Assembly: GCA_048013815.1 (NCBI GenBank)
Contig: CM106586.1
Coordinates: 19,964,001-20,028,000 of the forward strand
DNA from: Setoptus koraiensis
Taxonomy: Eukaryota > Arthropoda
Reading direction: 5' to 3'
DNA length: 64,000 nt
Under the pieces are notes generated by a model. It ran no database searches. It had not been told where the DNA came from and saw nothing but the letters and a program-made list of their open reading frames with translations. The translations under genes were made by a program, and so were the position numbers. Position 1 is the first letter of the stretch. Each line of letters opens with the position of its first letter. Shown here in pieces: positions 9,554-23,404 of the stretch.

Positions 9554-10842
9554 ATGAGCGGAAGGCGCTCAGCCACCGTCAGCCCCTCTCGTCCCAGACG
9601 ACGGGCAGCAAATACACACGTAAGTAACACTATAGTGACTCGTGCACGATTGGCCCTTGCAGGTAATAGAATTTGGTGATTATCTCTTATCACTCCTTTT
9701 CTATGATCTTCCAACAATCATCACAGTTTTTCAGATACTTGCAAACTAACAATCCCATCAAACTAGAAGAAAATGATCTCAAAAGAGCACTCGAAGCTTC
9801 ACTAGAAGAAAGCCCTGAGTTTTGGATCGACGATTCTGCCTCAAGCACCACTGACACTTGTAGTAGCGTTGCAAGCGGAGGTTGCGCAACAAATGGTAAA
9901 ATGTTTATCAAAACTACCAATAACACATCTGCTAATGGCACAGTCAAGTCTATTAATCTACCTCAGAAAAAAACTAAGAAATATGCTCAAAGTCCTTACA
10001 GTCCCCCGCGAAAAAGCGTTGTAGGACCTTTCAAACAAACTAATTTGAGGCAGGAAACTAAAACTAAAAAAAGACGTTCGTCAGCTACTAACAACAAATC
10101 ATCTGAGGTCGATAAAAATAAATGCTCTGCTAGAAGGATTTTTCATCTTTCAAGCACAGATTCTTGCTCTACATCGACTAAATCTAATAAGAAAATCCAT
10201 AAGAATATACCACAGCTATACAAGGACGTTGTTCCAGAGACAAACGGATTTTTAACCCTGCTGTGTCTTCCTAAACAGATTAAATCAATCTCCCATCCTC
10301 TTGACATAGACATTGGAGAAGGGGACGGAAATGAAACTATTGAGCAAACACTTGATCTTGTGATTGATCCAGAGAAATTCAACAAGAAACTTGTAGAGCT
10401 CTCATGTCTGAACATATTGCCACCAAGCCATTGTACTAGGCAACACAAGAATTCACCTTTCCACCATAGTGCCAGAAAAAAGAAATTGGTTAAAACTATC
10501 ACTACTAGTACTAACCAAACAAAATTGAATGTATCCGAGGCAAGAAAATTGCGTCATCCAAGGCCCAACACAACTGAGCATATAAAGTCTGAGCCAAAAC
10601 AACCAAGGCAAACTAGAGCTTCTGCCCATCTTCAAACAAATCATGATGCAGAAAAAACCAAAGTGTCATTATGCGATCCAGATTCAAATATTTACGGTTG
10701 CTCAAGCATAGAAACTCCAGAGTCAGTTACCTCTTCAAGCTCCATGGATGCACCCGAGAGTGCTAACAAATCTTCTCTTGAGCCTATAAAAGGAGTTAGA
10801 GACTTACCTGAGCATATAAGACGTGAGTATAATTCAAAGTAA
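9554..10842 (+). CDS. JARID2: JARID2-like N-terminal region (PRC2 cofactor), no JmjC seen
   Basis: The exons are 9554-9619 (22 codons, donor CAC/GTAAGT) and 9727-10842, giving about 393 residues. An alternative start is ATG 9703. The order of short motifs matches the N-terminal half of JARID2, which recruits and stimulates Polycomb complex PRC2. Residues 36-51 form a ubiquitin-interacting motif (EENDLKRALEASLEES; Ala43 and Ser47 key), the element JARID2 uses to read H2A-K119 ubiquitin. KKYAQSPYSPP follows, aligning Lys107 with human Lys116, which is methylated and bound by EED. NGFLTLLCLPKQ (196-207) parallels human DFLTFLCLRGSP. The rest is basic, Ser/Thr-rich and nuclear-looking. A good donor (C/GTGAGTAT, 10823) lies just before the stop, so more exons may follow. 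No ARID, JmjC or zinc-finger coding is visible in the next 2.4 kb, before another same-strand gene begins. Confidence 0.7.
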
Positions 10843-13252
10843 CTAAAGAATCTAGCTATTAAGATAAAACGAAGGCGCCCATCATGGTTATATAGGTATA
10901 TTTGCATAATATATACTTATATACATCTATGAATTTTTCCTTTATAACCGTTAATCAAATATCTAGGTTTAATCACACCGTTTGTTATAATGCTCAAACC
11001 ATATAGTAGAATCTAACACCATGATATTGATTTGAATATATATCTGTATTGGATAACTTATCAGGTTCGCACAGGCTTAGATCCGTTTTGTGATACTATC
11101 CTCTAAATGTGGCTAAAATTTAATCAGCCATCATATTGCACCCATGGCGTAGATCGGGTTTACATGCAATATCATACATAGATAGCCAGCAAGCCTAAAA
11201 ACTGCCTACGATCATCAATACTTGCCCAACAAGCCAACCGGCGATCATAGAGATCATTTTTCAGATTACTATTCTAATATATATATATATTATCCAGATA
11301 AGAGAAAGAAGGAAACTGCATATCATTATCTTATCTATGACTCAAAATATTTCACGGATGTTAGATGTTTCATAATGATTGAATGATGTTGTCGTCTACG
11401 GAATTTAACAATCTACTAATGAGACAAGGCTATTTAACAAATGAATACTAAGCACTATACCTTTGATCAAGGTCCAGTCTAAATTTATAGGCGCACATCT
11501 TTGAATGAGCTGTTTCAATAATAGTTGATTCTTTATAACTCATTTCAACACTGTCAACTATTGCCACGAGTTTTGAACTCGACTACAAAAAACATATCTT
11601 ATCACCTAAATGATAACAAAGAAATAAAAGAATCCAGTTCCGGAATACTATACTACACTGTACTATACTGCCGACCTACTACTACTACTACATATAACAT
11701 GTATATCACCGACTATACTATGTCGGTGATTTTCAACAGACAGAACTTATCTGGTTATTCACTCATCGATGATTAATCTCTTCAGCGATATGAATGAATG
11801 AAGCTTGCGCTTTGTTGTCGCTTCAGGGTGATAATCAGAGCAATTTCAACTGATACTCTCGAATTTTTCTTTTAATTATGTATAATTGGTTTTTACTATT
11901 AGATATCTTTCTATTTCATCTTTGACTTTGTCTATTGGAAATTCTCAACCAATGCAATAGTATCTAATTCTTTTAGTGTGATCAAGTCAACAATTTACTC
12001 TTAATGGTTGATAGACATGTGTACGCTGTTTATTGATACAGAAGCAAATAATATCATAAGTAAATAATAGAAGAAACTTCACTACTACTGAACGATTCAG
12101 AAAGCTCAAGTTTATGAGTAATAGCTAATGATATTACGCAAAAACAGAAAGTAGGGCCATGAGTAGAGTCTGGTTTTAGTTCTAAGGAAGTCCTGTTCGG
12201 CAATGGAAGGCCGCGATCGTCACTGACAATAATATAACTAGTATTATCATTAGATTTTTATATTAATAGAAATAGTCAACAAGAGCGCTATCATTTGTTC
12301 TAGAAACCTATTATTATCGCACGCGATGCTCATTCTACTGTCTTTCTATCAAAGCCCGACAAACTTCTCTTAGGAATGTTAGTAGTAAGGTCGTTTCTTT
12401 CGGAAAGTGAACTTGAATGAGCCTTGTAGTAATGAGATATGCATTCAAGCAGTGTCATTATCAGAGTATGATAGGAGTGGTGTATCTATATTCATGACAC
12501 ATTCATAAAGAAGTATTGAGTGTTGTTAGGAATCGAACTGAGTTTGATGATACCATCTAGATTAATCTTACAGTTGGACATGTTATAACTTTGAGTGAAA
12601 GAGAATAGTTACATTATCTGGTTGTATTAGGTTAGTCTTAATAACAATGTTTTTTGTTGAAAACATTTCATAATCAATTACAAGAATGACTGACATCGCT
12701 CATGGAAAGTGTTCAAGTAATGGCAAGATAATAAAATTACTATCAAAGAAAAGTTGTGTGTGTACTTGAATCTAGAAAAACAAGAAAGAAAACACGGTAC
12801 TAGTGCATGACAGAGGATTTGATCATAATTGTAGTGATGATAATAAAAGAAAAAGGGAAAATAAGACAGTTGTTAGATTAGAGTGTAGCTGACTAGGATG
12901 ATATTCAGTACATGAGGATAGCAACCTTTAAATTACACTTCATGTCTGAAGTGAGTTATTTTGGGCATTCGCTTCCTAGTTTACTTCCACTACCATCCGA
13001 AGTGGCACTGTCATTATACCACAATTGGTATAACTGAACTTTCTTTCAGTTTCCTGGAATATATAGACAGAGTAAGACGGCAGAGAAAATATCTTTATAG
13101 TTCCCTCTAAAGAATAGAAATACATCATATTTGTATGGTGGTTTCCATGAGTTGATCAGCATTAATTAATCTCAATCAACTGTTCGTTTTTGTTAGCATC
13201 AATAAAATTTGTGAACTGCGAACGCATCGCTCAATCATAAGAAAGAGAAAAA
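10843..13252. other. Gene-free AT-rich region
   Basis: This is either a long 3' region or an intron of the JARID2-like gene. Its longest plus-strand frame (11525-11776) is low-complexity and overlaps TACTAC repeats. No JmjC, ARID or other domain was found by eye on either strand. Confidence 0.4.
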
Positions 13253-14272
13253 ATGGCCATATATACAGCAATAAAAGTTGCAATCATATCATCCGTTATA
13301 ACCACTACGCTAATTGCGTCACAACATTCAAGTGAGTAACTGAACGATTAGCGCCAACGATTTTTTTTTTCATTTTAAGATCCAAAATCAGTTTCATAAC
13401 CAGTAGTAAGATCATCTGAATAAATATCAATACCCTGTCAATCGATTCACTCTATAGGCTCATCCGGAAGATTGACCAGTAAACAAGTAAACTGTTCAAA
13501 TATTGTTGACGTTCTAGATAAATGTGGTGCTTTATCATCTTATTCTCACACGGTGCCTGGTGCAGCCTATCCAACAACTATAGAAGAGTTAAAGATCGCC
13601 TGTCCGAGGCAACATGAAGGACTACATTGCTTGAGGCAACATGTAAAATGTCTGAAGCCTCTTACCAAGCGAGCAATTCTATCATTCGTTGAGTCAAGAC
13701 GAAAACATGTTAGGAAATTATGCACCGACATCAAAGGACAAGCTGCCAAAGATTTCGTGTCGGCATTTAAATGTATCCGCGAGGTAAGTATAATAAAAAT
13801 ACTCTTTATGCATCAATTTGGCAACCCTTCAATCTGTGTGGTTTGATCATCACGGGATATAATTATCTTAATTGCATTCATTTATCTACCCAAATGTTAG
13901 CATAAACACCAAAAATTTATTGATAGTGAAATAAAAGCCATAGCCAAAATGGAAGCTATCATAAGCGATCAAGTGAAGGATTTCAAGGAAAGATTCCAGC
14001 GATCGTGTTGCTCGATAGCGGACTATAAAGCTAGGACTCTCAACGATATGCAACCGGAATGCACCACTCCGGATAGGATCGCGGCCGTTGAGGCAGCCAT
14101 CGACTCTGTAGTTGGTGAGGCTCTAGAATTTGCTTGCCCTGATGCAAAATCGAGCATTTGTACAAAATTACCCGACCTCAAATTGGCCGACAAGCCGAGC
14201 GGCAAATCATTGACGAGGGCCGGCACCGATCTCATGATAATACTAACGGCACCCGAGGGTAAAGAGGCCTAA
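13253..14272 (+). CDS. Secreted cysteine-rich protein
   Basis: Three exons: 13253-13331, 13458-13783 and 13901-14272, with donors A/GTGAGTAAC and GAG/GTAAGT and matching reading phases, give 258 residues. Exon 1 is a signal peptide (VAIISSVITTTLIASQ). The mature part is helical with spaced cysteines: CSNIVDVLDKCG, IACPRQHEGLHCLRQHVKC, KLCTD, FKCIRE, RSCCSIADYKA, PEC, FACPD and SICTK. The spacing resembles arthropod haemolymph proteins of the DUF1397 (27 kDa glycoprotein) type and related chelicerate secreted families, but the match is weak. No catalytic motif is seen. The gene is followed by AATAAA near 14391. It may be extracellular, in haemolymph, saliva or cuticle; the function is unknown. 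Confidence 0.75.
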
Positions 14273-16015
14273 CAGTGGCAACTATTTTTGCATGGATTCT
14301 CTATTGAATCTTGAACATTAGTAGCTTTACTCTACATTAGACGACACTGGCATTTTTGATCCACGCTCAATGACATGATAAATAGTGATTGTAATAAAGT
14401 GTATACAAGATTTGATCGTTCCAACATTGACTAAATAGCTACTTTTTTTGTTCGTTTGTTTCGAAGTTGGCGCCTCCCCAATTGGCAAGATTTGGAAAAG
14501 TGTTCGCGCTAATTGTTTGCGCGCGCCTTTAATCTTTCTATTTATTTTACTTTTTACTAATATTGTTGTTGATCTTATTGTAAATCTGATTGTCGTTTTT
14601 TCTTTTCGACGATTCAATTTATGCAAAATGTACCTATCCGACATCATATCAGAGAAAATTTATGATTTAAGTTGGCTGGTTTGATGAGAAAATAGGATCA
14701 ATGGGATCTTCAAATATGCTGTCGATACATAGTGGGCAAGTTGTGTATTACAACACGTATTGTCTTTCTTGCAACAAGTGAGTACCAGAAGTGCAATAAT
14801 AATAATCATAAAATATTAGTTAAATTTACAAAATTCACAGGTACATTCTGAGACCATTCACATGTAACTGGCGACAATATTAGTAGTACAATTAGAATAA
14901 TATCATCACTAGGACCATTGGCCTCATGAACTTTTTACATTTGTTGCCCTATCTACATATTTATAAATGTGTGTGTGAGTACAGGTAGGTATACATTCAA
15001 TAATAATAGTAATAATGGTAATAATATTAATGACACAATTTGCATTCTTTCTCCATTTACATCACGTCGAATCCAGTCACGTTACTTGGTATACTACTGT
15101 TAATAATATTATTTTCTTTTTCTTTTATTATTGATACTTTTATTATTATATATTACACAAGTTTACAGGTTGAAATCATTCTAATCATAGACGTCGTCAT
15201 CGTCGCACATCATCATCATTATTATCATCACAATCATCAGATGATTTTAATCAGTAGTTGCAAAAGAGGTATCTAGCTTAAGATGCATTACTATTCTTAT
15301 TGCTACAGCAAATGAAGCAGCAACAATATCAACAACACTATCAACATCAGCAACAACAACAACAACAACAACGAGATTGGACAACGACAACAAAAGAACA
15401 AGGAGAAGAAGAAACGAGAAGTAAGAATTGATACATTCTGACTTATTGAGCACTCAATCAAAATAACCAGGTGATGAGACATGTGTCAGTGAGTTTCTTG
15501 CTTTAGCTAAGACCACACCAAGAAGGGCCTACAAGAGAAGGATAAGAAGCTACCATATTCTTTACCTCTAGCCAAAGACTTCACTGCAGAAACAACACTC
15601 CACATTTAGTATCAAGCAAGTATGTAGTCGAGAATTGTTCCATGTTCAAGGTAAAGCAGTTAAATATTCTGTTGTGTTTCTGCATGTGATTTCGTTTGCT
15701 GTGATTGTGTGTTTCAAATGGGTATTAGTTAACTTGGCAGGACTATATGTATGGGCACAATAGCACACTATTTCTCACTTTGTCGTTGTGTGTGTATCAT
15801 CAAATGTAGAGCAATAGGAGGGCGGCGATCCAATTAAGGGAGAAATACTACTTATTCACTACTTAACTACTGAAAATATTTTTGGAACTATGATTATCAG
15901 TGTATGAGATAGGAATCATCTAAATGTTACACAATCACTATGTGTGTCCATCAGTTTGACAATTATAAATTTAGTGTGTTTAATTATGTAACCGGAGATG
16001 GGAGCTCTTTCTCTT
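14273..16015. other. Gene-free region with simple repeats
   Basis: No supportable gene. It contains ATT/ATA-rich runs (about 15000-15150), CATCATTAT runs (about 15200-15240) and a CAA/CAG stretch (about 15340-15372). Frames here are low-complexity translations of these repeats. Confidence 0.45.
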
Positions 16016-18562
16016 CTACTTGGTCGATTGCTGGTAGACATTGCTTGATATCCAATCAGAAGAGCTACTCACCTGAAATGACGATGATAACAAGATTTGA
16101 GGGCAAAGGCGAAAGGAGGACGAAAAATAGATTAGCAAATGTGTCAGCTATACTAGAATGCCCTCATACTAATGCTCAACTCGAAGGTTTTTTTAATCAC
16201 CACCAGGGCGGCGCGTTTGAATTATCATATGCAGATTGCACAATGCAAAGTGAACCAGTAGCAGTTGATCACTCAGAGTACCGGTATATAAACATACGCT
16301 GATCTGGTGGAATGAATCAAAATAGGTAAACATTTAGCGTAACACTGTGCTTGTGTGTGTGCATTAAAACACGCTCTTCGCGCTCCTGGTGGAACTTCGA
16401 GATGTTGATTGGCAGAAGCGCATACAGTGCGCACCAGCAGTCGCTTGGTCAGTGGTGGAAATAGTCAAATCTAGAAAATGAAAATACTCACTCTATGATA
16501 GATACCAGGCTGATACTGTTTGGCACAAGAATATCCTGCTGAAACTATCCCAACTAGGTACCAAACTCCGAATTGATTGAGCATTAGAGGTCCACCGGAG
16601 TCTCCCTGATAGTTATCAAAGAGGTAAAAGTTGTTGTTGTTTATTTATTGTTATTGAATCAATTCTCACTTGCATGTGTATATCTAATTACATCGTCGCA
16701 GACATTGCTGTAGTGAAAGATATCTATGTGTATTACATAAATGTTTGGTTGATTTAAGCTTACCTGACATGCATCCCTCTGGCCAAGTTCATAACCGGCG
16801 CACATCATTTCATCATATATCCTAATATCTATACCTTTTCTTCTATGCCAATTTTCACATACATTATTTTCTATCACAGGAACAGCCACATGTTGTAGTA
16901 CTTTAGGACGCAACTTGGAACCTAACGGATGAAATGCATCAAACAAACAAAAAGGGAGCATACATAATTCTTTAATAAAAGCAGTATAGAGGTAGATTGA
17001 TAAGTTGGAGAAGATTACACCTCATTCGAATGACCAGACAAGTAGTAGTGATAACACACCGACACACTAGAGGTCATCCATATAAATCCATGTAAGTCGG
17101 CCAATCTACCAATTCAAAAGTATTTAGACTATCTAGCTGTCTGGCTATATCTCATGAGCCGACCAGGTATCAGCTCCGATAATGATCAAAAAAGATTGTG
17201 TCGCCCACTAGTGTTTATCTTTTTCCATCCTTCTCTAATATATCTCTCTTTTTCCAATGTGCATTTGTACTTCTGTTATCAGACACCCAGGTTCCCGCTG
17301 AGTTGATTAATATGACTAACTAGTTATAGCTCGATAAAGAAAGTTGTGGTCAACTAGTTGTTACATAATGATGAGTTGGTAGTTATCTTCATCTAAGTCA
17401 TAATTTTCAGAGCGGAATAAGGTTAGCCAATAGCAACAACAGCAACAAGTATGACAGGAGATTGGCTTAACTAGAGAGTCGGTTTTCTTCTCTTTTTTTT
17501 TCTGTGCAATGTTGAACCGAAATCACAACAACTACCACTATATTTCGACAGGCAAAGTGAGTTTATGAATAGAATCAACAATGAACTTACCTGCTTGAAG
17601 AGCACCCCAACCGGCAACGTAAGCAACTCTACCAATATAAGCGGCGTCTTTTTGGGGCAAGCAAATTGGTTTGATATTATCTTTGTATTGGGCTGATCTA
17701 TCCAATACGAGAACAGCAACATCATAACGATCCGCTTGTGGAGTAAACCTAAAATTTGGATGTAACAATACATCTACAACGGAAAATACTTCGTGCGGGA
17801 GGCTCTCAATATCAGAATTAAGTATATAGTCTCCCAATGTAACTTTGATACTAGAAGGGTTGTGTTGTGACCTGTGTGTAATTACAGATAAGAAGATAAT
17901 TTGATATAGGGGAATTATATAGGAAGAAATAGATGGAGGTAAAGATTATTAGAGTAGTGGTATTACACAATTTAGATAATGATAAAGGCTTCGCTTGGTG
18001 AGTCGACTAGATCATAGAAGATAGAATATGCAAAAGTGATCAAGAAAAATTCCATCCCATAAACATAGACTTCTTTCTCATCTGATACATTGCCTAGCAA
18101 ACTTGGTTGTTGACACGACCAAAACTGACACCAGATAATACTATCGCAGATATAAGCTACGTAACTAAATTCGAAGCGAATGTCTTTCGGAACTCACTGA
18201 ACAGTCTAATACTTCATATTATTTATTTTAGGCAATTTACTGGTCATTAGTGTATATTTACATAATACCGTTACACAAAATATGTGAATGTGCACATGAA
18301 TATCAAGAAGAGATTGGCGGAATACCAGATCTTATTGAGCTTGGTCGAGACTGATTTAGATTTAAGCAAACATAGAGCGGAGAGTAGAGATGCTTGAAGA
18401 AATTCGAAGTAAGGCATTATCAGCGAGTTCGCAAGAGAACTTGCTTTCTATTATCAGAAATGGTTCTGGTTCATTGGAGTAAGCTTTCACAATCAGCCAA
18501 CTTGAGAAAAACTCGATTAGGTGCAAGCTTCTAGATCATCTAGTTTTCAAAGTCAAACAATC

Positions 18563-18628
<66 letters not shown>

Positions 18629-21600
18629 GGACAAAAGGTTGCAGACTATTCTTGGGAAGCCTCGATGAAAGCGATTGAGTTTTTATTATTGCAATCACTG
18701 AAGACGAGTACCAGGCAACTTGATAACAACAATAATTCTTCGCTTTCTTTCGCAGAAGAAAAATGATGATGATTTTTTTCTTTTCTCACTCTTCAGTCGA
18801 CTTAACTTGTTGCATGACACTGACAAAAGAAGAACATCTCTCAATCTCCTTTCTCTGCCTTGGCTTTTTTTTCTCACTCTCATCCTTTATAGAAAAACTG
18901 CTAGCAGACAGTGAATCTAATGGCCGCTCTTCTATTTGTGACTTTTCATATATCATATTTAGCAAGCCAAAAGGAGAAATTCGGATTAGATACCGAAGAA
19001 ATATTAGAATGAATGAGTAGTGCAGTGCTGCGAGTTTGAGCACCTGTCAGGAAAAATGTACTCGTACAATATATTATTGGCGAATAAAAAGAGAATTAAA
19101 CTTACCTTGCGACGCAATGTCCAGCCGTAACAACATGACGTGAACTAACAAGTGCACCACCACAGCGACTACCGCCCACTTGAACAAATGCTTGCCATGG
19201 GAATTGACCGAATGAAGCATCCGATCCACCTACGATCCTACTTATTTTCGATGTGCTCCGACCACAATCTGAATAGATGGAAAGTAAATTTAATCATTAT
19301 TATTATTTCCAGATTGATCATGATGATGATGTTGATGGTAATGATAATCATGATGGGTAAATACGGGGCGAGATTGCGGAGAAAGCGATTGTAAGGGAAC
19401 GGGCAATTTCTAGGAATTTATCTAGATGAAATGAACCGGAATGAAGAAGATGTCCGAGAATCTATAATAGAATGGCGAGTAAATTTTATTGCGCTAGTGT
19501 TAACGCGCATGAGTAAGCATATATAGTGCCAGGGATGATGTAATGCCGCAAAGGTGCACCAATTAGCCGCTAAAATTGAACTATCGCCTGGTAACCAATA
19601 GTCATAATGATATGAGTACATTAACGACATGCGGCTGCCACTTATTAGAAATGAGAATTGACCGGCCATGAATCAGTTGAGCTCGCTATAAAGGAAACAG
19701 TGTGATGCCATCCATAAATATCATCATAATCTTGATCAAGGGCCATGGAAGAGAGTAATTCCTCTGCATGAAACATGATAATATTTTTCTCTCTTTCTCT
19801 CTTCTTTCAATCGGCAAATTTGCATAAGAGAGAGAGAGGGAGAGAGATGATTATCATGATGGGCAGTGCAATGATGGCCCGCCAGCATCACCATTGCTCG
19901 CTGCATGATAAACAAAGACTTGACTGGCCTAATAATAATATTAATAATTTGTAGATTAGACTCGCCGCGGCTCGCAATTCGCCGCTCGCCGAGTTAAAAC
20001 AACAAATGTTTCGCAGCTGCATCCGAACAGGTACCTAATAATCATTGATTATCAAAGATGAACACTTGTTGTTGCACTTGTGCTAATATCAGCTTTGCAG
20101 CATCAAACATTCGTGATAGTGTGCACTAGGTCAGTGAGTCAATGGTGGATTTGAAAATCCTCATTGTTGACCTCGTACAAGGACGTCTAATGTTGATCAT
20201 TATTTCCATGCAAGCCACCACCTTTTGGCTAAAGCAACATCAACAACAACGCAACACAACAGCGCAGCTACTATGCATATCTTTTTGCTTGCAACTTATA
20301 ATAAAATACTCTATTTACTTGTGTGAAGTCTATTAATATAAGAGAGTGACCAAAGACGCAAGTTAACAACCTTACAATGTATCTACTATTTATGTATGCA
20401 TTTTGGCATATCTTGGCATAGACACAACAGAGAACAACATGTGACGACTTTGCTAATAGTAGACGCAGAAATATGAGGATAGTAGATGTTCGATATGAAT
20501 ATCTCGCCTGGTTTGAGCATTGCGTGAACTCACAAAGATCATTAGATGCATTGCGCAACAAGTTTCATAGGCAGCATTCATAGGCAGTGTTTATCATGAG
20601 GCATTAATTTTTACGATTAAAAGGTGAGAGTGTTTAAAAATGTAAGCATCGACGATTGTAATTGTGCAACTGTGCGCAAATGACCGTTTACATAATAATG
20701 AACATTCATATCTACAGGAGCAGCGTTGCGTAAAATGTGTGTGTCTGCCCATGCCCAGCTACTAATTAACGTGATGATTATCATTATCATCTGAATAGTA
20801 GTAGCAGAAGTATATATATACATTGCTACTACTATTCGGTTTGCACACAAGATGTCTGAATTCAATAAATCTCTTGGCTCAAGTCTGTTGTGTGTGTGTG
20901 TGTGTGTGTGTGTGTGAACATATCGGCTTCGATCATGGTAGCGAAAACAAAAATCTAATTTAGTATAAGCTGAAAGGCTTTAATAAGATTATATAATAGC
21001 TAGTAGACGGAGACGAGATAATCTTAGATAAGAGAAAGTGAATGTATATATACACCTCGTTGATTGCGTCATTTGCATATAATCAGCTAGCACACATAGC
21101 AAACTAGTTGCTGCAGACAAACTACTATTGGTCAGCTAAGAATAGCTACCACTAGCAAACTCAACTAGTGCGCCGCTCTACTGGCTAACCAGCAGGTGAG
21201 TGTTTATGGGATAAGGAGCTCAGGAAACAATTGTCCAGTTGAAACAACAACAGATACTTACATGGATCGTTTACCACGGGACCGTAGAAAACGGGCTGTA
21301 TCTCAGTTCGACTAGGAGTAACACAACAGGTCATGAGAAGACCACACGAGGCTCCTAATGATCCGCCAGACATCCAACAAAAGGCAAAGAATTGACATTT
21401 TGTTCCACCGACGCAACCTTGATTGAAGCGACTTTTGATTTGCATTTGAGGTAGCAATTGTTGAACAAGACCGTTTGTCAATGTGGAACGGCGTTCATTT
21501 GGAAAAGAGCCATTGTCGCGTTGATGTTGAGGCTGAGGCTGAGAATTGATCACCTGCTGACTGGCGCTTGTTTTGTTTGGATGTATAGAGCCCACTGTGA

Positions 21601-23404
21601 GGGGCTGCTGTTGCTGTTGATACTGCATTTGATGTTGGTGGTTGTGATGGTATTGGCCATTTGTATCAATATTGTATTGGTGATGATGATGGTGGTGGTG
21701 ATGATGATGATGGTGTCTATCGCTGTCACCCTGGTCGAGTGGGCCAGCTAATGTGGACGTAATCACTTGTTGTTGTGCTGGTTTGCTTGCTTGTGCACTA
21801 TGGATTATGGGCGCTAAATTATGGTAATTGGGAGGCATGGCATTTATTGTGGAAGTTGAAGATTCTGTAGAGTAGGCAATCACATTTGACAATTTCTTTT
21901 TTAAACGTTTCCTAAAATTTTCTTTGTTGTTGTTGTTGTTGTTGTTGTTGTCATTATTATTATTGGTGCTGCTAATGCTGCTATCACTAATTACGGTGGT
22001 TGTATCACCTGGAGACGTATCATAATGATGATGATTTGTATCAAAATTAATTTCATCATCTTCTTCTTGGCCATCTTGATGTTGATTGATTATTTTCTGT
22101 TGTTGTTGCACAGATAACCTTGGCCTATCATTATTCTGATTATTTTGATTATGATTATGCAGGGCAGCTTGCTTGATTGGCATAAACACTTGTTGCTGTT
22201 GTATTTTGTTGGCTGCTTGCGTAGTTTCTGGTTGCTGGCTGTGATGCTGGGGGTGCTGGTGCTGAGATGCGGGCGCAAATTGAATTATGGTCGATTCTTC
22301 TGTGTGATTATTGGCAGAGTCATTGTTCATAAAATCGTAATCTATTATGTTTAGTGTTGGAGAGGGCGACGGATGTTCGTGGGGCGACGGGGGCAGTTGT
22401 TGATTGGCAGAGGCAGCGAAGCTCAAATGAGGCTCTGTTGGTGGTGATGCCAATGATAATGTTGGCGATGAGGCGCTAATCACTGGCGCCAAATGATGTT
22501 CTTCGCCTTCTTTGTTGTTCTGCTGGTTATTATTATTATTATTATTATTTGTAGTAGTTAACAAATCAATGATGCCCCTGGCAACTGTTGCATCATATCC
22601 ATTGAGCACCCTTTGCGATTTTAGATTGCCATTCATAATATCTAGTGCCAATTTTAAGATTGAACGGGCCTCATCGCGACTTCTTTGAGGTGGCAGTGGT
22701 GGTAGTGTTAGTGGTGGTAGTGATGATGATGATGACGCAAGAGTTTGCGTCACCGCTAATGATGGCGCAGATCTAACGTCCAATGTGACTGTGGTTGCCG
22801 CCGTTGTTGGCGTTGATATTGAATCATTCTCATCGATTATGTCGTCGTCTATTAGCCGTTCGTCATTAGCATCTGGTTGGAGCGGCTGATGATGCCTTGA
22901 TTGTTGCTGTTGTTGTTGTTGTGGCTGATATGATAGTTGTGATTGATGTTGTTGACTTAAATAGTGATCTCGATGATGCTGTTGCAATGTGATAGGATTA
23001 ACTATGGCATTTGTTGTTGTGTGGGTCTTTGTTGTTGCTATAATATTAGTTTGGGGCGACAAAGAGGAGGAATATGTTCCTGTGTGTTCTATTGTGAGAA
23101 CATTTGGTTGTATGGAACTTGTGGTGGCTTGCTGATGCTGGCGAGGCTTGTTGTTGTTATGGAAATGGGTATTGCTGTTGATGGCAGACACTAAATGTGA
23201 TGAATATGGATTATTGAGAATAATATCAACAATTAAAATTGATATGAGCGCATAGTAGATAAATAATGACAATAATACAGTAGGCGATAATAAACAAGTT
23301 CTCAGTAGCGACTTAAATGTGTGATATGTGTTTAATTTTAATTTCGTCCTATGTTTCGATGGTACCAACAATGGGGCTTGTGTTGAATATGATGCCATGA
23401 TCAT
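16016..23404 (-). CDS. Membrane-anchored clip-type serine protease, CG8170-like
   Basis: Six exons on the minus strand (23404-21262, 19268-19106, 17871-17591, 16921-16764, 16605-16492, 16072-16016) join in phase at GT-AG sites to give 971 residues. After a short basic N-terminus comes a hydrophobic segment (about 38-63), suggesting a type II membrane anchor. A ~600-residue Gln/Asn/His/Ser/Pro-rich stalk follows. Next is a cysteine module near 663-700 (GCVGGTKCQFFAFCW, ASCGLLMTCC) typical of arthropod CG8170-type proteases. The trypsin domain starts RIVGGSDASFGQFPWQ (cleavage before Ile726). The triad is intact: His765 (TAGHC), Asp819 (RYDVAVL) and Ser918 (GDSGGP). Asp912 in RDACQGDSGG predicts cleavage after Arg or Lys. 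The start is one of two close ATGs (23404 or 23398). The physiological substrate is unknown; related insect genes act in epithelial and extracellular-matrix contexts. Confidence 0.9.
18565..18626 (+). repeat. (GA)n microsatellite
   Basis: About 30 uninterrupted GA dinucleotides lie within a protease intron. Reading frames across it are artefacts. Confidence 0.97.
20889..20916 (+). repeat. (TG)n microsatellite
   Basis: About 14 TG units lie inside the first protease intron. Confidence 0.95.

Noticed and set aside
12525-12560. tRNA-like T-arm (GTTCGATTCCT on the minus strand)
   Set aside because: No acceptor stem, D-arm or anticodon arm could be built around it.
15940-16302. 120-codon plus-strand frame
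   Set aside because: It overlaps the last protease exon (16016-16072) on the other strand, has no domain, and the minus-strand exon is required to complete the trypsin fold.
17471-17773. 100-codon minus-strand frame overlapping protease exon 3
   Set aside because: A shadow frame; the in-phase protease exon 17871-17591 carries the conserved residues.
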